Shown in pieces: positions 46,175-54,647 of a stretch of DNA of 64,000 nucleotides. Each line of letters starts with the position of its first letter. Within the stretch, counting starts at the first letter, position 1. A program made the translations under genes and the position numbers. Source of the DNA: Nocardia sp. SYP-A9097 (GTDB lineage Bacteria > Actinomycetota > Actinomycetes > Mycobacteriales > Mycobacteriaceae); the NCBI RefSeq assembly GCF_009649815.1, contig NZ_WJIC01000023.1, positions 55,197-119,196 on the forward strand, read 5' to 3'. The notes beneath the pieces were generated by a model, which had not been told where the DNA came from, ran no database searches, and saw nothing but the letters and a program-made list of their open reading frames with translations.

Positions 46175-46902
46175 GAATCCAGTTCGGCCAGCACCGTTTC
46201 CGCGCCGATGGTCCGCTGCCCAGGCACGACCAGCAGTTTGGTACCGGCCGGGAAGTAGGTGTCCACGCGGGAGCCGAACCGGATGAGCCCGTAGGTCTCG
46301 CCGATGGAGAGCTTGTCGCCCACCTTCGGCTCGCACACGATGCGCCGCGCCAGCAGGCCGGCGATCTGCACGACAACCAGGCGCTGCCCGTTCTCGGTCA
46401 GCACCACCATGGAGTTGCGCTCATTGGCATCGCTCGCCTCGGGCAGATCCGCGGAGCGGAATTCGCCCTTCTTGTAGACGATTTCGTCGATGCTGCCGGA
46501 GATCGGCATGCGCTGCACGTGCACATCCAGCACGGACAGGAAGATGCTCACGCGCGGCAGCGGCCGATCGCCCATATTCAGCTCGGCGGGCGGTACGGCC
46601 GTATCGACCAGCGCCACTTCACCATCGGCGGGTGCGACGACCACACCGGGCCGGTTCGGCGGCACCCGATGCGGATGCCGGAAGAAGGTGGCGGTCGCCG
46701 CGGCCGCGAACAATCCCGTCCGCCGCACCCACTTGCGCCGGAAACCCAGCACAGCTACCGCGAGCGGGGCGGCCACGAAGGGCAGTCCGGCCGGGTGCAG
46801 CGGCGGGATGGCGGAGCGGACCAGATCGGCGACATGGCCGAGTCCGGTGGTTTCGGGAGTGCCGGGCGGGGTGGGACGGCGGGCCACAAGCTCCTCTTTC
46901 AT
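46171..46902 (-). CDS. psd: Phosphatidylserine decarboxylase (short, PSD-A type)
   Basis: Converts phosphatidylserine to phosphatidylethanolamine. The self-cleavage Gly-Ser pair lies in GLIRFGSRVDTYFP; the Ser at about residue 211 becomes the pyruvoyl group. SIFLSVLDVHVQRMPISG is the other family block. I chose the ATG giving MKEELVARRP (243 residues, family-like length); a GTG at 46935 would add 11. It is first in the psd-pssA operon. The 351-base gap upstream to 47253 holds repeat copy 3 and a small ATGAGG/CCTCAT inverted repeat at 47160-47174. Confidence 0.93.
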   Translation of the reverse strand: MKEELVARRPTPPGTPETTGLGHVADLVRSAIPPLHPAGLPFVAAPLAVAVLGFRRKWVRRTGLFAAAATATFFRHPHRVPPNRPGVVVAPADGEVALVDTAVPPAELNMGDRPLPRVSIFLSVLDVHVQRMPISGSIDEIVYKKGEFRSADLPEASDANERNSMVVLTENGQRLVVVQIAGLLARRIVCEPKVGDKLSIGETYGLIRFGSRVDTYFPAGTKLLVVPGQRTIGAETVLAELDS

Positions 46903-46954
46903 GCGCGGATGGGGGCGGTCAGGGACCGCGATCACACGATACTGTGTTTAATTT

Positions 46955-47090
46955 GCCTCCGCTTCGCTCCGGCCGGTTCACGGCCCTGAGAGCCCCGAAC
47001 CTTCCCTCCCTCTGCTCCTCCGCTGCGCTCCCCCGCTCCACTCCCCCGCTCCACTCGGTCCAGAACCGGGACGGGCCGCGAACCTCCGGG
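46955..47090 (+). repeat. Intergenic palindromic repeat, copy 3
   Basis: Starts with the same 19-mer as copy 1 (46955-46973). Inverted arms GGTTCACGGCCC (46975-46986) and GGGCCGCGAACC (47073-47084). Its centre is about 35 bases longer than in copy 1 and contains a direct repeat of CTCCCCCGCTCCA. It lies between psd and a divergent FabH-like gene. Confidence 0.85.
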
Positions 47091-47253
47091 GGTGATGTAG
47101 CCCAACGCCAGGGCGAATTGTGAGTGAACGCACATCCATGAGAGGCTGGTCCGATTAATATGAGGGGGCCTCATGTCTGCGGCATTCGCGTCCCGCGAGG
47201 GTGGGGAACCCGATGAAGGTCATGTTCGACGCGCAGTACATAGGAGATGCACC

Positions 47254-48285
47254 ATGGCTGCTCGAATCGCCTCGATCAGCGGGGTAGAGCACACCGCAAT
47301 GCTCGGGCTCGGCGTGTACCGCCCCGCCCGGGTCGTCACGAACGAAGAGGTCGCCGGGCCGATCGACTCCACGGACGAGTGGATTCGTACCCGCTCCGGC
47401 ATCCGCACCCGCCGTTTCGCCGGGCCGGACGAGACCATCATCAGCATGAGCGCCGCGGCCGCCCGCGACGCCATCGCGGCCGCCGAGATCGATGCGAACA
47501 CCATCGATTGCGTCATTGTCGCGACCTCGACCTGGCTGCTGCTCACACCGGCCGCCGCGCCACAGATCGCCACCGAACTGGGCCTCAATGGTGTCGCCGC
47601 CTTCGACATCTCGGCCGGTTGCGCCGGCTTCTGTCATGCGCTGGCGGTGGCCTCGGACCTGGTCAAGGGCGGTACCGCCCGCAATGTCCTGGTCATCGGC
47701 GTGGAGCGGCTCACCGATACCGTCAATCCGACCGACCGCGGCACCGCCTTCCTCTTCGCGGATGGTGCGGGCGCGGTGGTGGTCGGGGCCTCGGACGAGC
47801 CCGCCATCGGCCCGACGGTATGGGGTTCGGACGGCACCCAGCATCACGCCATCCGCCAGGACAAGGACTGGATGGAGTTCTTCCGCGAGATCGACGCGAA
47901 GGGCCTCGACGCCGTCCGCCCGTACCTCGCCATGGAGGGCACGGCCGTATTCCGCTGGGCCGCACACTCTTTGGAGAGGGTCTGCCGCGACGCCATCGAA
48001 CGCGCCGGTCTCACCCCGGATGAGCTGGACGCCATGGTCCCGCATCAGGCCAATGGCCGGATCATCGAGATCATGGCCCGGGTGCTGCACCTGCCCGAGC
48101 ACTGCGCCCTGGCCAATGACATCGAGGAGACCGGCAATACCTCGGCCGCCTCGATCCCCTTGGCCATGGAAGCGCTACTGCGCCAGGGTGATGCCAAACC
48201 CGGCGGCACCGCCCTGCTCATCGCCTTCGGTGCGGGCCTGTCCTACGCGGCACAGGTTGTGACACTGCCGAATTGGAAGAGCTGA
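47254..48285 (+). CDS. 3-oxoacyl-ACP synthase III (FabH-like)
   Basis: A 343-residue condensing enzyme with the KAS III triad: Cys123 in SAGCAGF, His264 in PHQANGRII and Asn295 in ETGNTSAAS. It would join an acyl-CoA starter to malonyl-ACP. FabH proper or a FabH-like starter enzyme of a specialised pathway are both possible; no other fatty-acid genes are adjacent. TAGGAGATG precedes the chosen ATG; the frame is open back to 47173 without family-like sequence. Confidence 0.88.
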   Translation: MAARIASISGVEHTAMLGLGVYRPARVVTNEEVAGPIDSTDEWIRTRSGIRTRRFAGPDETIISMSAAAARDAIAAAEIDANTIDCVIVATSTWLLLTPAAAPQIATELGLNGVAAFDISAGCAGFCHALAVASDLVKGGTARNVLVIGVERLTDTVNPTDRGTAFLFADGAGAVVVGASDEPAIGPTVWGSDGTQHHAIRQDKDWMEFFREIDAKGLDAVRPYLAMEGTAVFRWAAHSLERVCRDAIERAGLTPDELDAMVPHQANGRIIEIMARVLHLPEHCALANDIEETGNTSAASIPLAMEALLRQGDAKPGGTALLIAFGAGLSYAAQVVTLPNWKS

Positions 48286-48303
48286 CCCCGAAAACCCGTA
48301 GGG

Positions 48304-48990
48304 CTAGCCGAGTTCCCAGACGACGGTGACATCGAAGGTCACCGTCTGCTGGCCCGGTTCCAGCGCGAAGCCGCTGTCGCTGGGCGCGGCCTGGCGCAGC
48401 ATCGGGGTGGGTCCGCCGCTGCTGCCCTCGTTGATTGTCTTGACGCTCTTCAACTTCAGCCCGGACAGATCCGCGTACTGCTGCGCCCGCGCCTTGGCAT
48501 CGTCGAAGGCGCGTGCCCGCGCGTCCGAGAGCAGTTTGGCATTGTCCTCGAGCCCGAAGGACACCGAGGAGATACGGGTGTCATTGCCACCGGCCTTGAC
48601 CGCCGAATCCAGAATGGCCGACGCCTTGGGCAGGTCGCGCACCGCGATATGCACGGAATTACTTGCCTTGTAACCGATTACGGTGCGCCCCTCCGGCCCA
48701 TAGGTGGGCTGTACGGAGAGCTGGCTGGTCTTCACGTCCTCGCGTTTGACCCCGGCGGTGACCATGGCATCGGTCATGGCCTTGGCCTTGTCGTTCACCC
48801 CGTCGACCGCGGTGGAGACATCGGCCGCGGTGACCTCGGCGCCCAGATCGGCATTGAGTACATCGGGTACGCCCGAAACCTTGCCGGTGCCGACCACGGT
48901 CACCGAGCGGTCGCTGTCGCTGCCGCAGCCGGTGAGCAGCAGCAGCGCGAGTCCGGTGGCCGCGGCGCAGATCCCTATAGGTCGTCGCAT
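48304..48990 (-). CDS. SIMPL-domain (DUF541) lipoprotein
   Basis: A 228-residue lipoprotein (lipobox LLLTGC, Cys22) followed by a SIMPL/DUF541 domain: SVTVVGTGKVSGVPDVLNAD, VQPTYGPEGRTVIGYKASN, then ARARAFDDAKARAQQYADLSG. Related proteins form periplasmic oligomers linked to envelope or oxidative stress, but mechanism is unknown. It converges on the FabH-like gene with 18 bases between. Confidence 0.87.
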   Translation of the reverse strand: MRRPIGICAAATGLALLLLTGCGSDSDRSVTVVGTGKVSGVPDVLNADLGAEVTAADVSTAVDGVNDKAKAMTDAMVTAGVKREDVKTSQLSVQPTYGPEGRTVIGYKASNSVHIAVRDLPKASAILDSAVKAGGNDTRISSVSFGLEDNAKLLSDARARAFDDAKARAQQYADLSGLKLKSVKTINEGSSGGPTPMLRQAAPSDSGFALEPGQQTVTFDVTVVWELG

Positions 48991-49039
48991 AACGCGAACC
49001 TACGCATCAGCTGCGCGGACCACCGGGTAAACACGCACA

Positions 49040-49489
49040 TCACTTCTCGACGGTGCGCTTGATCCGGTCGAGGGTTTCGTTCATGCCGGTGACGAGGTTC
49101 GCCTCGAAGATCTGCTCGCCGCCCAGCACGGTGTCGATGAGCTTGCGAATGACCGGGTTGACGCCGTTGGGGATATCGCGGCGCTGGATGACCCGGGTGC
49201 CGCTCTCGGTGGGCTCGAGGGTGAAGCTCCAGATGGTGCGGTTCTCGTTCATCCGGAAGGCGATGGCGTGATTCGGTTCGAAGCGCACCACCCGGGAGGT
49301 GGTCGGGTAGAACTTCGCGCCGTCGCGATTGAGATTGACGGTCCAGGTGCCGGTCCGGGTCTTACCGAGCGGCTGCATGCGGACGGTGGCCGGGCTGAAT
49401 TCGGGCATGCGCTTGAGGTCGGAGATGACGCTCCAGACCTGCTCGGGCGCCGCGGCGATGTCGATGCTGGCTTCGAGAGTGTTCGGCAA
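49040..49489 (-). CDS. SRPBCC (polyketide cyclase/START-like) protein
   Basis: The frame carries a lipid-binding SRPBCC fold: LEASIDIAAAPEQVWSVISDL, then WSFTLEPTESGTRVIQRRD and a C-terminal helix with NETLDRIKRTVEK. I place the start at TTG 49489, because GGAGG lies five bases upstream and the family begins just there; this gives 149 residues. Upstream in-frame codons look non-coding. Likely binds a hydrophobic ligand; role unknown. Confidence 0.75.
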   Translation of the reverse strand: MPNTLEASIDIAAAPEQVWSVISDLKRMPEFSPATVRMQPLGKTRTGTWTVNLNRDGAKFYPTTSRVVRFEPNHAIAFRMNENRTIWSFTLEPTESGTRVIQRRDIPNGVNPVIRKLIDTVLGGEQIFEANLVTGMNETLDRIKRTVEK

Positions 49490-49710
49490 CGCAGCCTCCG
49501 GGAGATGTGACGATCGGTACCGGCATCCTAGTTGGGCGCGGACATATGGGGTCAATCGAACATCGGGCATCGAACCGAACACTGAAAATCAACTAGATCA
49601 CATTCTTGTGTTGTCGTATGGCCGAATGTAATGAGCGGCGCACAATGTCGGATAGACGAAGTAACAGACAAGGCCACCAGCTTTCGATGCGAAACGTGAG
49701 GTGATCGGCC

Positions 49711-49938
49711 GTGAAACTGCGTTCGCTCCTGCATCGCAAGACCAACGTCTCCGATGGTGATATCGCCGAGACCGGTACAGCCGAAGAGGTTCCGCTACTG
49801 CCGTCGGACGAGATCCGCGATACCTCCCAGGTCCCCCTCAGACCCAAAAGATCCAGACCCAACGGTCAACTCGAGGAGCGATTGGAACGGCTGCTCACGC
49901 CGAACGAGCTGGATCTGGTTGAGCACCATCGGATTTGA
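49711..49938 (+). CDS. Small hydrophilic protein of unknown function
   Basis: A 75-residue, charged protein with no membrane segment or cysteines; the C-terminus NGQLEERLERLLTPNELDLVE looks amphipathic-helical. GTG start with GAGGTGAT upstream. It lies 102 bases before the redox-signalling operon on the same strand and may be its first gene. The 49490-49710 gap is unusually AT-rich, suitable for a promoter, with a CACA-TTCT-TGTG inverted repeat. Confidence 0.5.
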   Translation: MKLRSLLHRKTNVSDGDIAETGTAEEVPLLPSDEIRDTSQVPLRPKRSRPNGQLEERLERLLTPNELDLVEHHRI

Positions 49939-50040
49939 CCAGGTGAACGACTCGGAGTTCCCGGCGGCGGAGCCCAGCCGTTCGCGCAAGGCGGACACTC
50001 GCACCCCATTCGACTTGCCCCCGCGGCTCATACTTCATAG

Positions 50041-51714
50041 GTGACTTCACCAGCTGCCGCCAAGCCGGCCATCCTCAGCGTGGACGACGACCCGGGCGTC
50101 TCACGTGCCGTGGTTCGTGATCTGCGCCGCCGGTACGGCGCGGACTACCGGATTCTGCGGGCGGAGTCGGGTACGGACGCGCTCGAGGTACTGCGGGAAT
50201 TGAAATTGCGCGGCCAGCCGGTCGCGGTATTGATCGCCGACTATCGCATGCCGAGCATGAACGGCGTCGAATTCCTGGAGCAGGCCATGGACCTGCACCC
50301 GTACGCGCGCCGTGTGCTGTTGACCGCGTACGCCGATACCGATGCAGCCATCGAGGCGATCAATGTGGTCGATCTGGACCACTATCTGCTCAAGCCGTGG
50401 GATCCGCCGGAGGAGAAGCTGTATCCGGTGATCGACGCCCTGCTCGACGCCTGGCGCGGTGACGATCACAAGCCGGTGACCGAGACCAAGGTGGTCGGGC
50501 ACCGCTGGTCGGCCCGCTGCTCGGAGGTGCGGGAGTTCCTGGCGCGCAATCAATTGCCTTATCGCTGGTACCAATTCGACGAACCCGAGGGCGCGCGCCT
50601 GCTCACCGCGGCCGATGCCACCGAGGATCAGTGCCCGGTGATCATCAATCCCACCGGTGAAGTGCTGATCATGCCCACCGATTCGGAATTGGCCAGCGCG
50701 GTCGGCCTGAATACCGTTCCGGCGGACGAGTTCTACGACCTCATCGTGGTCGGCGGCGGCCCGGCCGGATTGGGCGCGGCGGTATACGGCGCATCCGAGG
50801 GCTTGCGCACGGTGCTGGTCGAGCGCACGGCGACGGGCGGTCAGGCGGGCCAGAGTTCACGTATCGAGAACTATCTCGGCTTCCCGGACGGCCTCTCCGG
50901 CGCGCAGCTGGCCGATCGCGCGCGCCGCCAGGCCGTGAAATTCGGGGCCGAGCTGATCACCACCCGCGAGGTGGTCGGCCTGGAACCGTGTGGTTCGGCC
51001 CGCGTGGTGAAATTCGCCGACGGCTCCAAGATCGCCGCGCACAGCGTGGTGATCGCGACCGGCGTCAATTACCGGCATCACCCTGCCCCCGGTGTGGATG
51101 ATTTCACCGGCCGCGGTGTGTACTACGGGTCCGCCATGACCGAGGCGTCGGACTGTTCGGATCGCGATATCTACATTGTCGGCGGCGCGAATTCGGCGGG
51201 TCAGGCGGCGGTGTACCTGTCCCGGCACGCGCGCACCGTGCACATTCTGGTGCGGGCCACGTCGCTGGTGGATTCCATGTCGCACTATCTGATTCAGCAG
51301 ATCGAGCAGATCCCCAATATCAAGGTGCATCCCCGCACCGAGGTGGTCTCGGCCGACGGTGACGATCACCTGGAGCGGATCGTATTGCGCGACAACACCA
51401 CCGGTGCGGAAGAAAAGGTGGATGCCGAGCGGTTGTTCCTTTTCATCGGCGCCGCCCCGGAGACCGATTGGCTCGAAGGCATCGTGCATCGGGACGACAA
51501 GGGTTATGTGCTCGCCGGTCCGGATCTGATGGTGGACGGCAACAAGCCGGTCGGTTGGGAACTTGCCCGCCCGCCGCAACATCTGGAGACCAGTGTTCCC
51601 GGCGTCTTCGTGGCCGGCGACGTACGGTCGGAGTCGGCGAAGCGCGTGGCGTCGGCGGTCGGCGAAGGCGCCATGGCCGTCATGCTCGTGCACCGCTGGA
51701 TCGCGAAACAGTAG
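50041..51714 (+). CDS. Response regulator-glutaredoxin-like-thioredoxin reductase-like flavoprotein fusion
   Basis: 557 residues in three parts. A receiver domain (~8-130) has the acidic pocket ILSVDDDPG, phospho-acceptor Asp67 in LIADYRMPSMNG and Lys118 in LLKPWD. A thioredoxin/glutaredoxin-like domain (~150-230) has WSARCSEVREFL and CPVIINPTGE. A TrxR-like flavoprotein (~235-557) has FAD loop VVGGGPAGLGAAVYG and NADPH motif VGGANSAGQAAVY. The redox CxxC of thioredoxin reductase is absent; that place reads SAMTEASDCSDRD. So electrons cannot leave by the usual dithiol, though the Cys of the middle domain might accept them. The stop is ten bases before the histidine kinase gene, its probable partner. 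GTG start with weak ribosome site, possibly leaderless. Confidence 0.9.
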   Translation: MTSPAAAKPAILSVDDDPGVSRAVVRDLRRRYGADYRILRAESGTDALEVLRELKLRGQPVAVLIADYRMPSMNGVEFLEQAMDLHPYARRVLLTAYADTDAAIEAINVVDLDHYLLKPWDPPEEKLYPVIDALLDAWRGDDHKPVTETKVVGHRWSARCSEVREFLARNQLPYRWYQFDEPEGARLLTAADATEDQCPVIINPTGEVLIMPTDSELASAVGLNTVPADEFYDLIVVGGGPAGLGAAVYGASEGLRTVLVERTATGGQAGQSSRIENYLGFPDGLSGAQLADRARRQAVKFGAELITTREVVGLEPCGSARVVKFADGSKIAAHSVVIATGVNYRHHPAPGVDDFTGRGVYYGSAMTEASDCSDRDIYIVGGANSAGQAAVYLSRHARTVHILVRATSLVDSMSHYLIQQIEQIPNIKVHPRTEVVSADGDDHLERIVLRDNTTGAEEKVDAERLFLFIGAAPETDWLEGIVHRDDKGYVLAGPDLMVDGNKPVGWELARPPQHLETSVPGVFVAGDVRSESAKRVASAVGEGAMAVMLVHRWIAKQ

Positions 51715-51724
51715 GAGTTGAGCT

Positions 51725-53200
51725 GTGGGACACACATATATCTGCGATCCCGATGAACTGCGGGACCTGTTCCTGTTCGAGAAGCTGAACGACGAACAGC
51801 TGGCCTGGCTGTGCAAGGACGGCCGGGTCGAACACTTCGAACCCGGTCTGGTGTTCCGTGAGGGCGAGCCGGGCACCTGCTTCTATGTGCTGATGGAAGG
51901 CGAGGTCCGGCTGACCAAGATGTCGGGCGGTGAGGAGATCGAACTCGTCCGCACCGATCATCACGGCTCTTATTCGGGCGCGTGGATGGCGTATATGGGC
52001 GACAAGGCGGATCAGCACTACACCGGATCCTTCTATGTCACCAAACCGTCCAAATTCTTTGTGCTGGACGCCGGAACGTTCGCCAAGATGATGCAGGAAT
52101 GGTTCCCGATGGCGGTGCATCTGCTGGAGGGCGTCTTCTTCGGCAATCGCAATACCAATGAGCGCATCGGACAGCGCGAGCGACTGCTGGCACTCGGCTC
52201 GCTCTCGGCGGGTTTGACACACGAGCTGAACAATCCGGCGGCCGCGGCCGTGCGCGCCACTTCCTCGCTGCGTGAACGCGTCGCGGGCATGCGGCACAAG
52301 CTGAAGATGATGGCGCGCGGCAAGTTCGACTCCGCGACCATGGAGGCGCTGGCGCAATTGCAGGAGGAGGCCGCCGCCCAGGTCGCGAAGGCGCCCACCC
52401 TGACCCCGCTCGAGGCCGCCGACCGCGAGGACGAACTCGGCGATTGGCTGGAGGCGCACGACATCTCGAACGGCTGGGATATCGCGCCCACTTTCGTCCA
52501 GGCCGGATTCGATATCGACTGGCTGGAGAAGGTGCACGGCACGCTCACCGGTTGTGAGGGAGCGGTTTTCGAGGGCGCGATCCGCTGGCTCAACTACACG
52601 GTCGAGACCGAGTTGCTGATGAACGAGATCTCCGACTCCACCACCCGCATCTCCACGCTGGTCAACGCGGCCAAGCAGTATTCGCAGATGGATCGCGCAC
52701 CCTTCCAGGTGGTCGATATCCGGGAGCTGCTGGACAGCACGCTGGTCATGTTGGGTCGCAAGATCGGTGACGACATCCGGGTGGTCAAGGAGTACGACCC
52801 GGCGCTGGCGCCGGTGCCATGCTTCGCCGCCGAGCTGAACCAGGTGTGGACCAATCTGATCGACAATGCCATCTCGGCCATGTCCGGTCGCGGCACGCTC
52901 ACCATTCGCACCTATCGCGACGGGGACTGTGCCGCAGTCGAAATCGGCGATACCGGGCCGGGTGTGCCACTGGAGATCCGAACTCGGATCTTCGAACCGT
53001 TCTTCACCACCAAACCGGTCGGCGAGGGCACCGGTCTGGGCTTGGACATTTCGTTCCGCATTGTGGTGAACAAGCATCACGGCGATATCCGGGTGGAGTC
53101 CGAACCCGGCGATACCCGGTTCATCGTGCGACTGCCTCTGGAAGGCTCAGCGGCGGCCGTGGCTCCCGAGAATATCGAAACAGCAAGCACGGCACCCTGA
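51725..53200 (+). CDS. Sensor histidine kinase with N-terminal cyclic nucleotide-binding domain
   Basis: 491 residues, soluble. Residues ~10-135 form a cNMP-binding (CRP-like) beta-barrel (FREGEPGTCFYVLMEGEVRL). The dimerisation helix holds the phospho-acceptor His166 in LTHELNNPAA. The HATPase domain has N-box NQVWTNLIDNAISAM, G1 IGDTGPGVP and G2 GEGTGLGLDIS. It should phosphorylate the receiver of the upstream fusion in response to a cyclic nucleotide or another ligand; the class III cyclase at 1.2 kb shows the cell can make one. GTG start; AGGAG overlaps the preceding stop region. Confidence 0.92.
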   Translation: MGHTYICDPDELRDLFLFEKLNDEQLAWLCKDGRVEHFEPGLVFREGEPGTCFYVLMEGEVRLTKMSGGEEIELVRTDHHGSYSGAWMAYMGDKADQHYTGSFYVTKPSKFFVLDAGTFAKMMQEWFPMAVHLLEGVFFGNRNTNERIGQRERLLALGSLSAGLTHELNNPAAAAVRATSSLRERVAGMRHKLKMMARGKFDSATMEALAQLQEEAAAQVAKAPTLTPLEAADREDELGDWLEAHDISNGWDIAPTFVQAGFDIDWLEKVHGTLTGCEGAVFEGAIRWLNYTVETELLMNEISDSTTRISTLVNAAKQYSQMDRAPFQVVDIRELLDSTLVMLGRKIGDDIRVVKEYDPALAPVPCFAAELNQVWTNLIDNAISAMSGRGTLTIRTYRDGDCAAVEIGDTGPGVPLEIRTRIFEPFFTTKPVGEGTGLGLDISFRIVVNKHHGDIRVESEPGDTRFIVRLPLEGSAAAVAPENIETASTAP

Positions 53201-53215
53201 TACAGGAGGCGAGTG

Positions 53216-53575
53216 ATGTCGGACAAGGCGCAGATCGAGGGAATCGATACCACCGTGGCCCCGAGCGGTCCCGGATGCGTGGAATGCGATGCGAGCCAGG
53301 GCTGGTGGCTGCACCTGCGCCGGTGCGCACAGTGTGGGCACGTCGGCTGCTGTGACAGTTCGCCGTCGCAGCACGCCTCCAAACATGCCGCGAGCAGCGG
53401 ACATCCGTTCGCGCAGAGTTATGAGCCCGGCGAGAGCTGGTTCTACAACTATCGGACCGAGGATATGTACGGCGATGGCCCGGAATTGACCGCGCCGCAC
53501 CATCATCCGCTCGGTCAGACGGTGCCCGGTCCCCGTGAGCGGGTGCCCGCGGACTGGCAGAGTCACCTGAACTGA
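53216..53575 (+). CDS. Stand-alone UBP-type zinc finger protein
   Basis: 119 residues with a full ZnF-UBP pattern: GCVECDASQGWWLHLRRC, then CAQCGHVGCCD, then HASKHAASSGHPFAQS, i.e. CxxC, CxxC, Cys and three His with the aromatic core. In eukaryotes this domain binds the C-terminal Gly-Gly of ubiquitin. Bacteria lack ubiquitin, so the ligand here is unknown. AGGAGG suits the ATG at 53216 rather than the GTG at 53213. It is the third gene of the receiver-flavoprotein/kinase operon. Confidence 0.88.
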   Translation: MSDKAQIEGIDTTVAPSGPGCVECDASQGWWLHLRRCAQCGHVGCCDSSPSQHASKHAASSGHPFAQSYEPGESWFYNYRTEDMYGDGPELTAPHHHPLGQTVPGPRERVPADWQSHLN

Positions 53576-53623
53576 ACGGGCAGTTCAGTGAAAACCCCTG
53601 GGAGACAGCATCCCCCGGGGGTT
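53567..53623. terminator. Double hairpin ending the redox-signalling operon
   Basis: A first stem, CTGAACTG/CAGTTCAG (53567-53588), overlaps the stop codon of the zinc-finger gene. A second, AACCCCTGGG pairing with CCCGGGGGTT (53593-53623, one G-U), is followed by TTCTTCTCATT. The second resembles a classical intrinsic terminator and also serves the convergent hydrolase gene. Confidence 0.8.
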
Positions 53624-53627
53624 CTTC

Positions 53628-54437
53628 TCATTCCAGCGGTGCGAGTTTCTGTGCCGTGAGGAATTCCAGCGCCAGATCGGCGACGGTGTGCCAGCCGTGA
53701 TCGGCGGCCATGGAATGGCCTCGGCCCTCCAGCACCCGCAGTTCGGTGACACCCGAATTCCGCTGCTGCAGTTTGTATTCCGACTGCACGATGGCAGCGG
53801 GCACGGTTCGGTCGGCGGTGCCCGCGATCAGCAACAGCGGCCCGCGCGGCGCGCGCACGTCCACGGCCGCTTCGGTTTTCGGGCTCACATTCGCCAGCGC
53901 GGCCTGGAACAGCGGCTTCACCGGCGCGGGAATCACATACTGCGCGAACAGTTGATCGGACTCCGCGCGCGGGACGGCATTGGCGAAGAAGCGATGATAG
54001 CTGTCCGCGGTGTGCGACCAGGTCTTGGACCGCAGCCACGGTTGCGCGAGAATCGGTCCGGCACTGCGTAATTGGGCGGGCGGCAGAATATAGACGCCCT
54101 TGAATTGCGCGGGTGCGATGGCGACACAGCCGATGGCGCTACCCTCGGCGAGCAGTCGCTGCGCGATCAGCCCGCCGAACGAGTGCCCGATGACGATCGG
54201 CGGTGCGGGTAGATCGGCGATGTACTTCGCGTAGTGGTCGGTGACCTCGGCTATTCCGCGATTGCGCAATGCCTGCGGATGGGCGCGGGTGCTCGCCGGA
54301 TCGGGTCCGTCGCCGGGCCAGCCGGGGGCGATGGGCGCGAATCCCGCGCGGTCGAAGTATTCGAGCCACGGGGTCCAGCTGTCGCTGTGCATCCACAGGC
54401 CGTGCACGAAGACGATGGGGGTTTTCGGTGCGGGCAT
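53628..54437 (-). CDS. Alpha/beta hydrolase
   Basis: A 269-residue alpha/beta-fold protein. The nucleophile elbow GHSFGG carries the catalytic Ser; the oxyanion segment is FVHGLWMHSDSW; and the C-terminal LEGRGHSMAADHGW supplies the His. Close relatives include esterases, lipases and C-C hydrolases; substrate unknown. GGAGGAG precedes the ATG. The 54438-54647 gap to the divergent lipoprotein gene has a TACGGG/CCCGTA inverted repeat and no gene. Confidence 0.83.
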   Translation of the reverse strand: MPAPKTPIVFVHGLWMHSDSWTPWLEYFDRAGFAPIAPGWPGDGPDPASTRAHPQALRNRGIAEVTDHYAKYIADLPAPPIVIGHSFGGLIAQRLLAEGSAIGCVAIAPAQFKGVYILPPAQLRSAGPILAQPWLRSKTWSHTADSYHRFFANAVPRAESDQLFAQYVIPAPVKPLFQAALANVSPKTEAAVDVRAPRGPLLLIAGTADRTVPAAIVQSEYKLQQRNSGVTELRVLEGRGHSMAADHGWHTVADLALEFLTAQKLAPLE

Positions 54438-54647
54438 GAGATCTCCTCCGATTGCAGGTGATTCGTCTCATTTCGCCTGTTTGTGACGATACGGGACCGG
54501 TGTTACCCGTACGGGCGGAATGTCCCGCACCCCGGTGCGCCGCCGCGCCGTGCCCAGGTACTCTGCTGCGAGCGCCGGGCCGGACCCGGTGTGAGCAAGC
54601 CCCTCACATGCTGTGTTCGGCTCGGAAAAGGGTCTCGGAAAAGGGTT

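Noticed and set aside
47173..47253. 27-codon extension of the FabH-like protein
   Set aside because: TAGGAGATG before the ATG at 47254 and the family length favour the shorter form.
54438..54647. Small gene between hydrolase and lipoprotein
   Set aside because: No frame with a good start and protein-like composition; only an inverted repeat is visible.
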